DNA of 6,519 nucleotides from Bacteroidota bacterium (GTDB lineage Bacteria; Bacteroidota; Bacteroidia; Bacteroidales; GCA-2748055). Shown here piece after piece: positions 1 to 6,519 of the stretch. The notes under the pieces were generated by a model. It did no database searches and was not told the origin of the DNA. It saw only the letters and a list, made by a program, of their open reading frames with translations. Location of the stretch: contig JAUVIT010000107.1 in NCBI GenBank assembly GCA_030592605.1, forward strand, positions 1-6,519. Direction: 5' to 3'. Each line of letters opens with the position of its first letter. Within the stretch, counting starts at the first letter, position 1. Both the position numbers and the translations under genes were made by a program.

Positions 1-423
1 AATAATGATATCGTACTCATTCTTTTTTCCAAGAAGAGTAATTCTTCGCTTGATTTCATCTGTAATATGGGGAATCACCTGAACGGTCTTCCCCAGGTAA
101 TCGCCCCTGCGCTCCTTATTTATCACTTCCTGATAGATCCTGCCTGTAGTTACATTGTTGGCCTGTGAGGTCTGGATATCAAGAAAACGCTCATAATGTC
201 CCAGGTCAAGATCTGTTTCAGCTCCATCGTCAGTCACATAGCACTCACCATGTTCATACGGATTCAGAGTGCCAGGATCCACATTGATATAGGGATCCAG
301 TTTCTGAATGGTTACCTTATATCCCCTGGCCTTTAAGAGACGTCCCAGGGAAGCAGAAACAATACCCTTACCCAGGGAAGAAGTTACTCCTCCGGTTACG
401 AAAACATACTTTGTACTACCCAA
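1..423 (-). CDS. pyrG: CTP synthase, N-terminal part (cut by window edge)
   Basis: CTP synthase makes CTP from UTP, ATP and glutamine in the cytoplasm, the last step of de novo pyrimidine nucleotide synthesis. The visible 141 residues are the start of the synthetase domain. They include the ATP-binding segment [13 protein letters not shown] (residues 8-20, with K19 matching E. coli K18), [12 protein letters not shown] (41-52), [14 protein letters not shown] (67-80, with D73 matching the Mg-binding D72 of E. coli), RRGDYLG and VQVIPHIT. The frame is open to base 1, and the remaining roughly 400 residues, including the glutaminase domain, lie outside. The start is inferred to be TTG at 423-421, giving [12 protein letters not shown]; an in-frame TGA lies only two codons upstream (432-430) and no ATG or GTG lies between them, so a longer product is excluded. 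No Shine-Dalgarno is visible. It lies 37 bp downstream of the DUF349 gene on the same strand and is probably co-transcribed with it. Identity is near certain; the exact start is less so. Confidence 0.96.
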   Translation of the reverse strand, partial: MGSTKYVFVTGGVTSSLGKGIVSASLGRLLKARGYKVTIQKLDPYINVDPGTLNPYEHGECYVTDDGAETDLDLGHYERFLDIQTSQANNVTTGRIYQEVINKERRGDYLGKTVQVIPHITDEIKRRITLLGKKNEYDIII

Positions 424-460
424 ATCGATTCAGATTAATATTCGCGGTAAAAGTAAAGAT

Positions 461-2551
461 TTAATTTTCATTATCAATATCATCCAGGATGCGGATTTTC
501 TTCTCGAGAACCTCAATACGTTTATGTGCTTCATCGATTTTCTCCTGGAATCCCATGATCGTCTCTTCTGAGCTGTCCGACTGTTTAAAAAAACCTATGT
601 TATTCTCCCAGACGCCCATGTCATTGCGCAGTTGCTGCAGTTTATTTACCAGCTTGTCTCTTTCAAAATTCAGTTTCATTTCTGAACGTGGTGCATTTGC
701 CATGCCTTCGATCCGATATCGAAATTTGAAAATGCTTCGTTCCGACTCGTCCATACCAGTTTTTTCCAGCAACCTGTCCTGGGCCAGTCTGAACTGATCT
801 TTGATCCACTCCTTTTTACCTGAAGGCACGTATCCGATAGCATTGAACCTTGACTGAAAATCTTTCATGGCCGCTTTGTTCTCCTTAAGCTTATCCTCTA
901 TCGGGAAGGCATCCATCTCAGACACTATAGTTTCTTTGGCTTTCAGGTTTTCCTCAAAGGTGGAGTCTATATCTTCATAATACTTTGATTTATTATTAAA
1001 AAAAGTGTCGCAGGCGGCCCTGAAACGTTTCCATAATTTATCTGAATCTCTCCTGGGCACCGGGCCTATTTCTTTCCATCGCTTCTGCAATCGAATGAAT
1101 TCATTGGTCGTCTCTTTCCACTCCCGGTTCTTACTCAATGATTCTGCCTTCTCAATAATCTCAATTTTTAAACTGAGGTTATCCTTCTGATCTTCATAGG
1201 CAGCAGCATAGAATTTGGCCTTATTACCAAAGAAAACATCACATGCTGTCCGAAACCTTGCATAGATGATATTGTTATCCTTCTTGGGTGCATAACCAAT
1301 GGTCTTCCAAGTCTTCTGAAGCTCTAGAACCTGGTTGGTTTTATCAACCCAGGCACCATGAGTTTCGTATACAGTAGCAGCTATATTTTCAATCTTATCA
1401 CACAGGTTCACTTTCTTCTCCAGGTTTTCATGCAAAGACTCTTTCAGTCTGGAGTGGTAATCCTGGTGTTTTTTATTGATCACAGAGGTGGCCAGTTTGA
1501 AACGATCCCAGATTTCATCCCTGTTCTCGCGTGGTACCGGACCTATCTCTCTCCATCGAGTGTGATTCTTCTGAAGTGCTTTAAATGCATTGACGATATT
1601 GGGTTCCTTATCAAGTGCTTCGGTCCGCTCACACAGTTGCTCCTTGAGCTCCAGATTCTTCTTCAGGTCAAGAGCACGAAGGTCACGATTGATGCGAACA
1701 TAATCGTTAAACTTTTCGACAAAATAGTTATATGAATCCCAAAGATCCTTTAGGTTCTGATGGGGAACAACTCCTGCCGAGAACCATTGCTTCTGAAGAT
1801 CCTTGAATTTTCTGAAGGTGAGTTCAAAGGTATCCTGGTTTTCCATCAGAACCCTGAAGCCTTCCAGAACTTCCTGCTTTTTAAGAAGGTTTTCCTGCTT
1901 GGTTTTTTCCAGTTGCCTTGTAAACTCGGCCTTCAAACCCTTATACTTATATAGCAACTCTTTCATGGAAGCCTCCACAGGCTCCTCTGCAGGTTTAAAA
2001 TCTTCTATGTTACCACCCTCGTCAAGGAAGTGTTTCTTCTTCTCTTCCAATACTCCAGCTACCTTCTCATAAAAGAAGCGCTTAATATCCTCCACCTCTT
2101 TCCGGATATTGCCTTTACTGGGATTATCCAGTTTTTCCCTCATCAACTTTACCAGATCCTCTTTACTTAGCAAAGCAAAATTAACTTCTTGGTCTTTGTG
2201 ATCGTGGTCGTCCTGATCTACATCGTCATCATATGAATCATTTTTTTGCTGTTCCTCACTTTCGTCAATCAGCTGGCCCGAAGCAGCTTTAGCAGGAATG
2301 GGGGTAGGTTCGGGTACGACTTCTTTGGATGCCTCAACTACCGGTTCCTTGGGGACTTCAACTACCGGTTCTTCGGGGACTTCAACTACCGGTTCCTCTA
2401 TGCCTGGACTGGTGTCGGACACAGATGATTCATCCTGATTTGTAACTTCACTCTTTTGCTCCTCAGTGGGAGCTTCTTGGTGCTGGATTCCTTTTTCTTT
2501 CTCTTCGTTTTTTATATCCTTCAGAGGATCATTTACTTCAGAATTTTTCAT
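461..2551 (-). CDS. DUF349 repeat protein, five repeats, acidic N-terminus
   Basis: This is a 696-residue, probably cytoplasmic protein with no signal peptide or membrane segment that I can see. Residues 1-125 are acidic and low complexity, with a VVEVPEEP-type octapeptide repeat (about 52-75) and a D/H-rich stretch (107-119). Residues 126-230 look mostly helical and charged. Five DUF349 units follow at about 246-290, 322-367, 408-453, 485-530 and 561-603. Each has the pattern (W/F)xx(I/A)Gx(V/A)P followed by an aromatic-x2-(F/Y) helix; the conserved glycines G260, G337, G419, G496 and G573 are 77, 82, 77 and 77 residues apart. The conserved tryptophans are W256, W333, W415 and W492, while the fifth unit has F569. 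Residues 625-692 look like a coiled coil. The family occurs with one to five copies per protein, and I know of no established biochemical role, so none is assigned. The ATG at 2551 is chosen because a divergent promoter region begins immediately upstream. pyrG follows 37 bp downstream. Confidence 0.93.
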   Translation of the reverse strand: MKNSEVNDPLKDIKNEEKEKGIQHQEAPTEEQKSEVTNQDESSVSDTSPGIEEPVVEVPEEPVVEVPKEPVVEASKEVVPEPTPIPAKAASGQLIDESEEQQKNDSYDDDVDQDDHDHKDQEVNFALLSKEDLVKLMREKLDNPSKGNIRKEVEDIKRFFYEKVAGVLEEKKKHFLDEGGNIEDFKPAEEPVEASMKELLYKYKGLKAEFTRQLEKTKQENLLKKQEVLEGFRVLMENQDTFELTFRKFKDLQKQWFSAGVVPHQNLKDLWDSYNYFVEKFNDYVRINRDLRALDLKKNLELKEQLCERTEALDKEPNIVNAFKALQKNHTRWREIGPVPRENRDEIWDRFKLATSVINKKHQDYHSRLKESLHENLEKKVNLCDKIENIAATVYETHGAWVDKTNQVLELQKTWKTIGYAPKKDNNIIYARFRTACDVFFGNKAKFYAAAYEDQKDNLSLKIEIIEKAESLSKNREWKETTNEFIRLQKRWKEIGPVPRRDSDKLWKRFRAACDTFFNNKSKYYEDIDSTFEENLKAKETIVSEMDAFPIEDKLKENKAAMKDFQSRFNAIGYVPSGKKEWIKDQFRLAQDRLLEKTGMDESERSIFKFRYRIEGMANAPRSEMKLNFERDKLVNKLQQLRNDMGVWENNIGFFKQSDSSEETIMGFQEKIDEAHKRIEVLEKKIRILDDIDNEN
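2334..2397 (-). repeat. 24-bp in-frame tandem repeat, about 2.7 copies
   Basis: Copies begin at 2334, 2358 and 2382 on the plus strand, each opening with TCAACTACCGGTTC. The unit is 24 bp, so the frame is kept, and on the coding minus strand it encodes the octapeptide series EEPVVEVP, EEPVVEVP, KEPVVEAS. Differences between copies are few (for example CCTTGGGG against CTTCGGGG), which suggests recent duplication by slippage. This is a place where copy number could vary between strains without breaking the gene. Confidence 0.9.
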
Positions 2552-2661
2552 GACAGGTAGAGGATTAGTAGGTCGCTATCTCATACAAATTAGTCATTTT
2601 TCATGAAATGCACATTTTTTCAGAAAAAAACTGTTCTATCTTCGTAGAAAATCAGACCATT
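2552..2661. promoter_or_regulatory. Divergent promoter region between DUF349 gene and trmD
   Basis: These 110 AT-rich bases separate two divergent genes, so promoters for both are expected here. Judged against the Bacteroidota consensus (TAnnTTTG at -7 and TTG near -33), the best candidate for trmD is TATCTTCG at 2637-2644, one mismatch from the fixed bases and 17 bp before the ATG. For the DUF349 gene the best candidate is TAATTTG on the minus strand at 2592-2586, one base short in the spacer and 34 bp before its ATG. Neither has a clear -33 element at the right distance. That promoters exist here is a safe inference from the layout; the specific boxes are weak. Confidence 0.5.
2595..2630. 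repeat. Imperfect 18-bp-spaced direct repeat with small palindrome
   Basis: CATTTTTCATGAAA (2595-2608) and CATTTTTTCAGAAA (2613-2626) share a CA-T(5-6)-CA-(T)-GAAA pattern, and their starts are 18 bp apart. The first copy contains the perfect 10-bp palindrome TTTCATGAAA (2599-2608). The second forms a T6-CAG-A6 inverted repeat (2615-2629). The position, central in the only divergent intergenic region, would suit a regulatory site. However, the bases are mostly A and T, so chance is a serious alternative. Confidence 0.4.
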
Positions 2662-3348
2662 ATGCGCTTCGATATTATTACGGCCTTACCCCAGTTATTA
2701 GAGGGGCCGCTCAATCACTCCATCGTTAAGAGAGCCAGGGAGAAAGGGCTGGTGGATCTCCATATTCATGACCTGCGTGATTTTTCACTTGATAAGCACC
2801 GGAAGGTAGATGATTATGCTTTTGGTGGTTATGCCGGCATGGTGATGTCCATCGAGCCTATTCACAGAGCCATTTCTCACCTTAGTTCACAAAGGGAATA
2901 CGATGATATAATTTATACTTCACCCGACGGGAGCAGGTTCGACCAGGGGGAAGCCAACCGGCTTGCCCTGGCCAAAAATCTGATTATCCTGTGTGGGCAT
3001 TACAAAGGCATCGACCAGCGGATTAGAGATCACCTGGTTAGCCGTGAAATCTCCATAGGCGACTATGTACTGACAGGGGGAGAATTGGCTGCGGCCGTCA
3101 TCACCGATAGCGTTGTCAGGCTTCTTCCGGGTGCCATTTCTGACGAAACATCAGCACTGAGCGATTCATTTCAGGATGGTTTGCTTGCACCACCAGTTTA
3201 TACCCGGCCTGCTGAATACAAGGGCTGGAAAGTTCCAGATATCCTCTTATCGGGACATGCTGCTAAGATCGACCAGTGGAAGCATGAACAGTCACTTGAG
3301 CGCACACGCAAACTCAGACCCGATCTTATGGATGGTAATGAGGATTGA
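2662..3348 (+). CDS. trmD: tRNA (guanine-N1)-methyltransferase TrmD
   Basis: TrmD transfers methyl from S-adenosylmethionine to N1 of G37 in tRNAs with a G36pG37 sequence, which prevents +1 frameshifting; it is a SPOUT-class, trefoil-knotted homodimer in the cytoplasm. The 228 residues include the family start [22 protein letters not shown] (49-60), the knot segments [11 protein letters not shown] (110-120) and [14 protein letters not shown] (131-144), and [13 protein letters not shown] near the C-terminus. R153 and D168 (in SDSF) match E. coli R154 and the catalytic base D169. The length is normal for the short Bacteroidota form. An in-frame ATG at 2608 would add 18 residues, but the ATG at 2662 gives the standard family N-terminus. 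There is no Shine-Dalgarno. The gene stands alone here, without the rpsP, rimM or rplS neighbours known from Proteobacteria, and it converges with the nuclease gene across 17 bp. Confidence 0.97.
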   Translation: MRFDIITALPQLLEGPLNHSIVKRAREKGLVDLHIHDLRDFSLDKHRKVDDYAFGGYAGMVMSIEPIHRAISHLSSQREYDDIIYTSPDGSRFDQGEANRLALAKNLIILCGHYKGIDQRIRDHLVSREISIGDYVLTGGELAAAVITDSVVRLLPGAISDETSALSDSFQDGLLAPPVYTRPAEYKGWKVPDILLSGHAAKIDQWKHEQSLERTRKLRPDLMDGNED

Positions 3349-3365
3349 TGGCGTATACCTAAAAC

Positions 3366-6236
3366 TCAATCAATGGTTTTCCGCTGACAAAGGGAGGCAA
3401 AATCACAATAGCCGCACTTCTTGTCATAAGCTCTTTGCACAAAGGGAACCCTTGAATCAAATAGCTGCTGCAAAACCTCTTTAAGCTCGTGAAGAAACTG
3501 TTCTTCCATAGGTGAGAAGGAATCTACTCTACCTTCCTTTTTGAGGCTCGTCATATGCAGGGCCGGATCAAATTTCTCTTCAAAAAGACCCTTCATGGAA
3601 TATAAGCCTGGCATAGCATTCTTCCCGGAGAAGATCTCCCCCACCAGCCAGGCATAAAAAAGAGTTTGCAGTGCCGCGCTGTTCCTGCTCCCGTAACTCC
3701 CGTCGAAGAGGCTTTCCACATCCCTGAACTTCTGATCGGTCCGCCCGGTCTTATAATCAATCACCCGCAGCTGCCCCTTTACCCGGTCGATCCGGTCAAT
3801 CTTTCCTCCCAGGCTAAGTTCAAGGCTTTTTCCGCCCACCTCAATACTCAGGTTTCTTCGGTAGGTCTCCTCAGCAGCCACCAATTCGAAGGGAGCGATG
3901 AAGGAATCCTGTTCCAGCACCTGCTTCATATACCGTAACATCACGCTGAATATCAAAATATTCCTTCCTTCAATGCTTTCTTTTCTCCGCCCCTTGTAGT
4001 GATGCTTTATGAACTGTTCCTTCAGCTGTGATTCGTACCGGCCGCTGCTTAACAGGTCCTGCAGCGCTTCTTTGCTGATTATCCCCCCGTTCTTTCTGGC
4101 AATTTCCAGATACAGCTCATTCAGGCTGTCATGCACCACGGTACCAAAACCACTGGCATCGATGTCCTCGGATATTTCATCCATTTCCCCCAGGCCCGCT
4201 ATGTAACGAAAATAATATTTCAGAGAGCAATCTATATAGGTATTGATTGCCGAGGGTGAGAGATAGCGGTCCTCTTCACTTCCCTGTAGATAGCGCATGA
4301 GCTTTTGGGAAGCTTCTTCGCTGTGCTCAACTATGATCGGACTGATTTCCCGGGCCTTAACGTTCAGACCCGGTCGGATGACCTCCAGGTCCTTCTCAAA
4401 GATCAACTGCTTTGCATAGCGACTCATCTCTCCGGTCGACACACCTTCCGTACTTCCGTTAAACAGTATATCAACGCGTTCGGCACGTTGCAGGAGGCGG
4501 TAAAAATAATAGGCATAAATCGCATCCATTTCTTCCCTTGATGGCAGGCCGAACGCCAGGCGGAGAGAATAAGGGATATGGCTGTGAGCAGCTTGTTGTG
4601 CAGGCATGACCTCCTCATTCATGGAAAGCAGGATCACATGTTTAAAATCAAGCATCCGGGTCTCCAGGATGCCCATGATCTGCATGCCCGCAAGCGGTTC
4701 CCCCTCAAAAGGAATACGCAGGTTCTGCAGGGATCGTCGAAGCAAGCGTTCCATTAAGGGGAAGCTTATATCGCTTCGTCCCTCATTCATTCTTTCAAGC
4801 TTATTTACCTGCTTCAGGAGCTGGAAACAAAACTCCCGGTCGAGCACATCCTCGTGATGATTTTCCCTGCCGGCAATCAGTTCCAGGAGATGGCTAAAGA
4901 TCCAGCGCAGATAATCCAACAGGGCTGCCGCATTTTCCAGGGGCCTGAAAATCATTAGTTCCAGTTCTCCTGTAAAGAGCTCCCGGTCGATCATATACAT
5001 ATTTTCACTGAGAATCCGCTTACTTAGCTCTCCGGAATCTTCCCCCCGCATCTTCCTGAAGTAGGGATGTTGCAGGATATCATTTACATCCTTATGGTAA
5101 AAACGGGCACTTCCGTCTGATTTTTTCCTCACATGGTAATGTAAACGCAGGAGGCTGTCCAGGAAAGAAAATACCGGGGTGTTTTTCATGGGATAACCCA
5201 TGGTTATATTCACTTCCTCCACACCATCGGGCAGCGACATCAGGACAGGCAGGAGCAGCTCTTCATCACAAAGAACCAGGGCTGTATCCGTACTCTTGCT
5301 GAGCCGGGCCGGATCTTCATCCTTCAACAAGTGATATACGGTCTTGGACTGGAGCACATCCGTTGGTAATTCAAAAACCCGGAATTGTTTTTCCATGTCA
5401 AGCCCTCTGAAATCTTCCAGCTTTTCAGCTTCAGGGAAGCGTTTTATATTCTCTCTTAAAAAGCGGCCTGCCTCTTCTCCTCCGTCCTCCAGGTAACGTT
5501 GGTCGTAGTCCCAGAAAAAAGCTGCACCATGTTCACGGAGCGCGGAAAAAATCACTTTCTCACACCTGTTTAAAGCATTGAACCCTGCGACTATGGTACG
5601 TCCCCCGCGTTCTAAAGCGTGTTCCCCCTTCAGTATTCTTTCGGCCAGTTCCCGATACTGCATCCCCTGGTAACCCTCTCCGGCTGAGCGAAGTTCTTCC
5701 TGTAGTTTTTTATACAGCCTTGGAAGCAACTCCCAGGTCTGCAGAAATTGCCGCTTTTCCGGGGTCATATCGCCCTCGTAAAATCCTTCCCAGAACTGCC
5801 TGATAAAAACAAGTTGTTCGGGTTCCAGCCCGGCCAGGGGTTCTTCCAGTGCCTTCAGGTCCCTGATGTTTTGAAACAGTTGCTCCGCATCAAGCAGGTA
5901 CTTATCCAGCTCGTCAAAATCCCGGATCATCATTTCGCCCCATGGCATGAACTGATCCAGGGGCTCCGCCTCTTCCACCATCGTGGAGTAAATATCATAC
6001 AAACGAAACTGAAGCTCAACCGGATCGCTCAGGCGAAGTTCACTCTCAGCTTCAATAAAGTCTCCTATCCCGCTTACCCGGGGCATCCACATGCTGGAGA
6101 GGGTTGACTCTGACAGGTAGCGCTGAAGAAAGAGCCCGGCCCGGCGGTTGGGAAGGATGACCAGCAGGTCGTCCTCTCCCTCCTTTGCAGTCCGCAGCAT
6201 ATAATCTGCCAGTCTTTTTAAGATGGCTTCTGTCAT
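3366..6236 (-). CDS. AddB-like PD-(D/E)XK nuclease with Fe-S staple
   Basis: This 956-residue protein is probably the nuclease subunit of an AddAB/RecBCD-type enzyme that resects double-strand DNA ends for recombinational repair. The N-terminus VILPNRRAGLFLQRYL (26-41) sits where AddB carries its helicase-like motif I, but there is no GxxGxGK(T/S), so ATP binding by this subunit is unlikely. The inactive helicase-like fold is also marked by AGFNALNRCEK (217-227) and MQIMGILETRMLDF...NEEVMP (518-545). The C-terminal nuclease domain begins near SPSAINTYIDC (660-670) and has H702, D814 (GGKIDRID), D827-Y-K829, and Q857/Y861 of the QxxxY motif. C670 with C941-x2-C944-x5-C950 matches the iron-sulfur staple of AddB, including the final Cys spacing. 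The ATG at 6236 overlaps the upstream radical SAM stop as ATGA, implying translational coupling. No AddA-like helicase gene is in the window. The alternative is a stand-alone nuclease with a different partner. Confidence 0.9.
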   Translation of the reverse strand: MTEAILKRLADYMLRTAKEGEDDLLVILPNRRAGLFLQRYLSESTLSSMWMPRVSGIGDFIEAESELRLSDPVELQFRLYDIYSTMVEEAEPLDQFMPWGEMMIRDFDELDKYLLDAEQLFQNIRDLKALEEPLAGLEPEQLVFIRQFWEGFYEGDMTPEKRQFLQTWELLPRLYKKLQEELRSAGEGYQGMQYRELAERILKGEHALERGGRTIVAGFNALNRCEKVIFSALREHGAAFFWDYDQRYLEDGGEEAGRFLRENIKRFPEAEKLEDFRGLDMEKQFRVFELPTDVLQSKTVYHLLKDEDPARLSKSTDTALVLCDEELLLPVLMSLPDGVEEVNITMGYPMKNTPVFSFLDSLLRLHYHVRKKSDGSARFYHKDVNDILQHPYFRKMRGEDSGELSKRILSENMYMIDRELFTGELELMIFRPLENAAALLDYLRWIFSHLLELIAGRENHHEDVLDREFCFQLLKQVNKLERMNEGRSDISFPLMERLLRRSLQNLRIPFEGEPLAGMQIMGILETRMLDFKHVILLSMNEEVMPAQQAAHSHIPYSLRLAFGLPSREEMDAIYAYYFYRLLQRAERVDILFNGSTEGVSTGEMSRYAKQLIFEKDLEVIRPGLNVKAREISPIIVEHSEEASQKLMRYLQGSEEDRYLSPSAINTYIDCSLKYYFRYIAGLGEMDEISEDIDASGFGTVVHDSLNELYLEIARKNGGIISKEALQDLLSSGRYESQLKEQFIKHHYKGRRKESIEGRNILIFSVMLRYMKQVLEQDSFIAPFELVAAEETYRRNLSIEVGGKSLELSLGGKIDRIDRVKGQLRVIDYKTGRTDQKFRDVESLFDGSYGSRNSAALQTLFYAWLVGEIFSGKNAMPGLYSMKGLFEEKFDPALHMTSLKKEGRVDSFSPMEEQFLHELKEVLQQLFDSRVPFVQRAYDKKCGYCDFASLCQRKTID

Positions 6237-6519
6237 GTCCGTGCTATAAATTTCTTACCCTGCCAGCTGTCATTTTCTTCGAGCAGCTTTTCGAAAACCT
6301 TTAATACGCCGTCGTAACGAATGCCCCAGCCTTCACGGAGAGCCATTCCCGGAATTACTTCGCCGGCAATACGTTCAATCACCAGCCTTGGCGGCAGGAG
6401 CTCCACGATCTCCATCATCAGCTCCAGGTAATCCTCCATGGCAAAGGAGGGAAAATCCACCGGATTCTTTTCAAACTCCCGGGCCATAGCTGTACCTTTG
6501 ATCAATTGCAATTGATGGA
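6233..6519 (-). CDS. TIGR01212/YhcC-family radical SAM protein, C-terminal part (cut by window edge)
   Basis: The frame is open to the right edge, so this is the last 94 residues of a protein whose family is usually about 310 long; the start, the CxxxCxxC iron-sulfur motif and the SAM-binding core lie outside. Recognition rests on the family's C-terminal pattern. The segment HQLQLIKGTAMARE at the window edge is followed by MEDYLELMMEIVELLPP, then LVIERIAGEV, then a GWG motif (REGWGIRYD) and the ending EENDSWQGKKF. These match the known order, in which YxxLxxxxxExLPPxxVIxR precedes a WG motif and a closing W/YQG. The family is named for E. coli YhcC, and its reaction is not settled as far as I know. 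The TGA at 6235-6233 overlaps the ATG of the nuclease gene, so the two are translated from one message. The TTG at 6511 is an internal leucine codon, not the start. Confidence 0.85.
   Translation of the reverse strand, partial: HQLQLIKGTAMAREFEKNPVDFPSFAMEDYLELMMEIVELLPPRLVIERIAGEVIPGMALREGWGIRYDGVLKVFEKLLEENDSWQGKKFIART

Noticed and set aside
308..571. 87-codon plus-strand frame across the pyrG start and the end of the DUF349 gene
   Set aside because: It is antisense to the conserved CTP synthase N-terminus, and its sequence is a shadow of that gene.
1358..1735. 125-codon plus-strand open frame inside the DUF349 gene
   Set aside because: It lies wholly opposite a coding frame with clear domain structure, shows no recognisable motif, and is expected by chance from the codon use of the real gene.
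2608..2661. Upstream in-frame ATG extending TrmD by 18 residues
   Set aside because: TrmD proteins begin at the M-(R/W)-(F/I)-(D/G)-I-I strand, which here starts at 2662. The extra residues would come from the AT-rich promoter region.
2824..2841. TrmD GGYAGM in place of the GGGPGM of E. coli
   Set aside because: From memory, Bacteroidales TrmD proteins commonly carry an aromatic residue at this position, so it looks like a lineage variant and not a defect.
3344..3374. ATTGAT / ATCAAT inverted repeat around the convergent stops as a bidirectional terminator
   Set aside because: The stem is only 6 AT-rich base pairs with a 19-nt loop and no following T-run, so it would not be stable.
3176..3484. 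102-codon plus-strand frame spanning the trmD end and the convergent junction
   Set aside because: It overlaps the conserved C-terminus of TrmD in another frame and then runs opposite the conserved cysteine cluster of the nuclease; no motif is visible.
5748..6107. 119-codon plus-strand open frame opposite the nuclease gene
   Set aside because: It is a shadow of the well-supported minus-strand frame, with no family resemblance and no start signal.
6509..6511. TTG at 6511 as the start of a 92-residue gene
   Set aside because: The frame continues upstream to the window edge with conserved family sequence (HQLQLIKGT), so this is an internal codon of a truncated gene.

Overview
The window looks like chromosomal housekeeping DNA from a member of the Bacteroidota, most likely a Bacteroidales/Marinilabiliales-type anaerobe. 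The evidence is the TrmD sequence, which is Bacteroidales-like throughout; the five-copy DUF349 protein next to pyrG; an AddB-like nuclease with the 'PNRRAGLFL' N-terminus and no Walker A; and the lack of Shine-Dalgarno sequences before every visible start. The assignment comes from family recognition, not from a database search. Coding density is very high.

Layout, left to right. Positions 1-423 (minus) hold the N-terminal 141 codons of CTP synthase (pyrG), apparently starting at TTG and cut by the left edge. Positions 461-2551 (minus) encode a 696-residue protein with an acidic repetitive N-terminus and five DUF349 repeats; it lies 37 bp upstream of pyrG and probably shares its transcript. 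Positions 2552-2661 are a 110-bp AT-rich divergent intergenic region, the only real promoter space here. Positions 2662-3348 (plus) encode TrmD, the tRNA m1G37 methyltransferase. After a 17-bp convergent gap, 3366-6236 (minus) encodes a 956-residue AddB-like PD-(D/E)XK nuclease with a predicted iron-sulfur 'staple'. Its start overlaps by 4 bp (ATGA) the stop of the last gene, 6233-6519 (minus), the C-terminal end of a TIGR01212/YhcC-type radical SAM protein cut by the right edge.

The genes fall into three transcription units. One runs leftward (DUF349 protein, then pyrG). One is rightward trmD. One is a leftward, translationally coupled pair (radical SAM, then AddB-like nuclease) that converges on trmD. 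The themes are nucleotide synthesis, tRNA modification and DNA break repair. I found no mobile element, CRISPR array, tRNA/rRNA gene, phage gene or defence island. I also found no convincing undescribed system; the least understood item is the five-repeat DUF349 protein.
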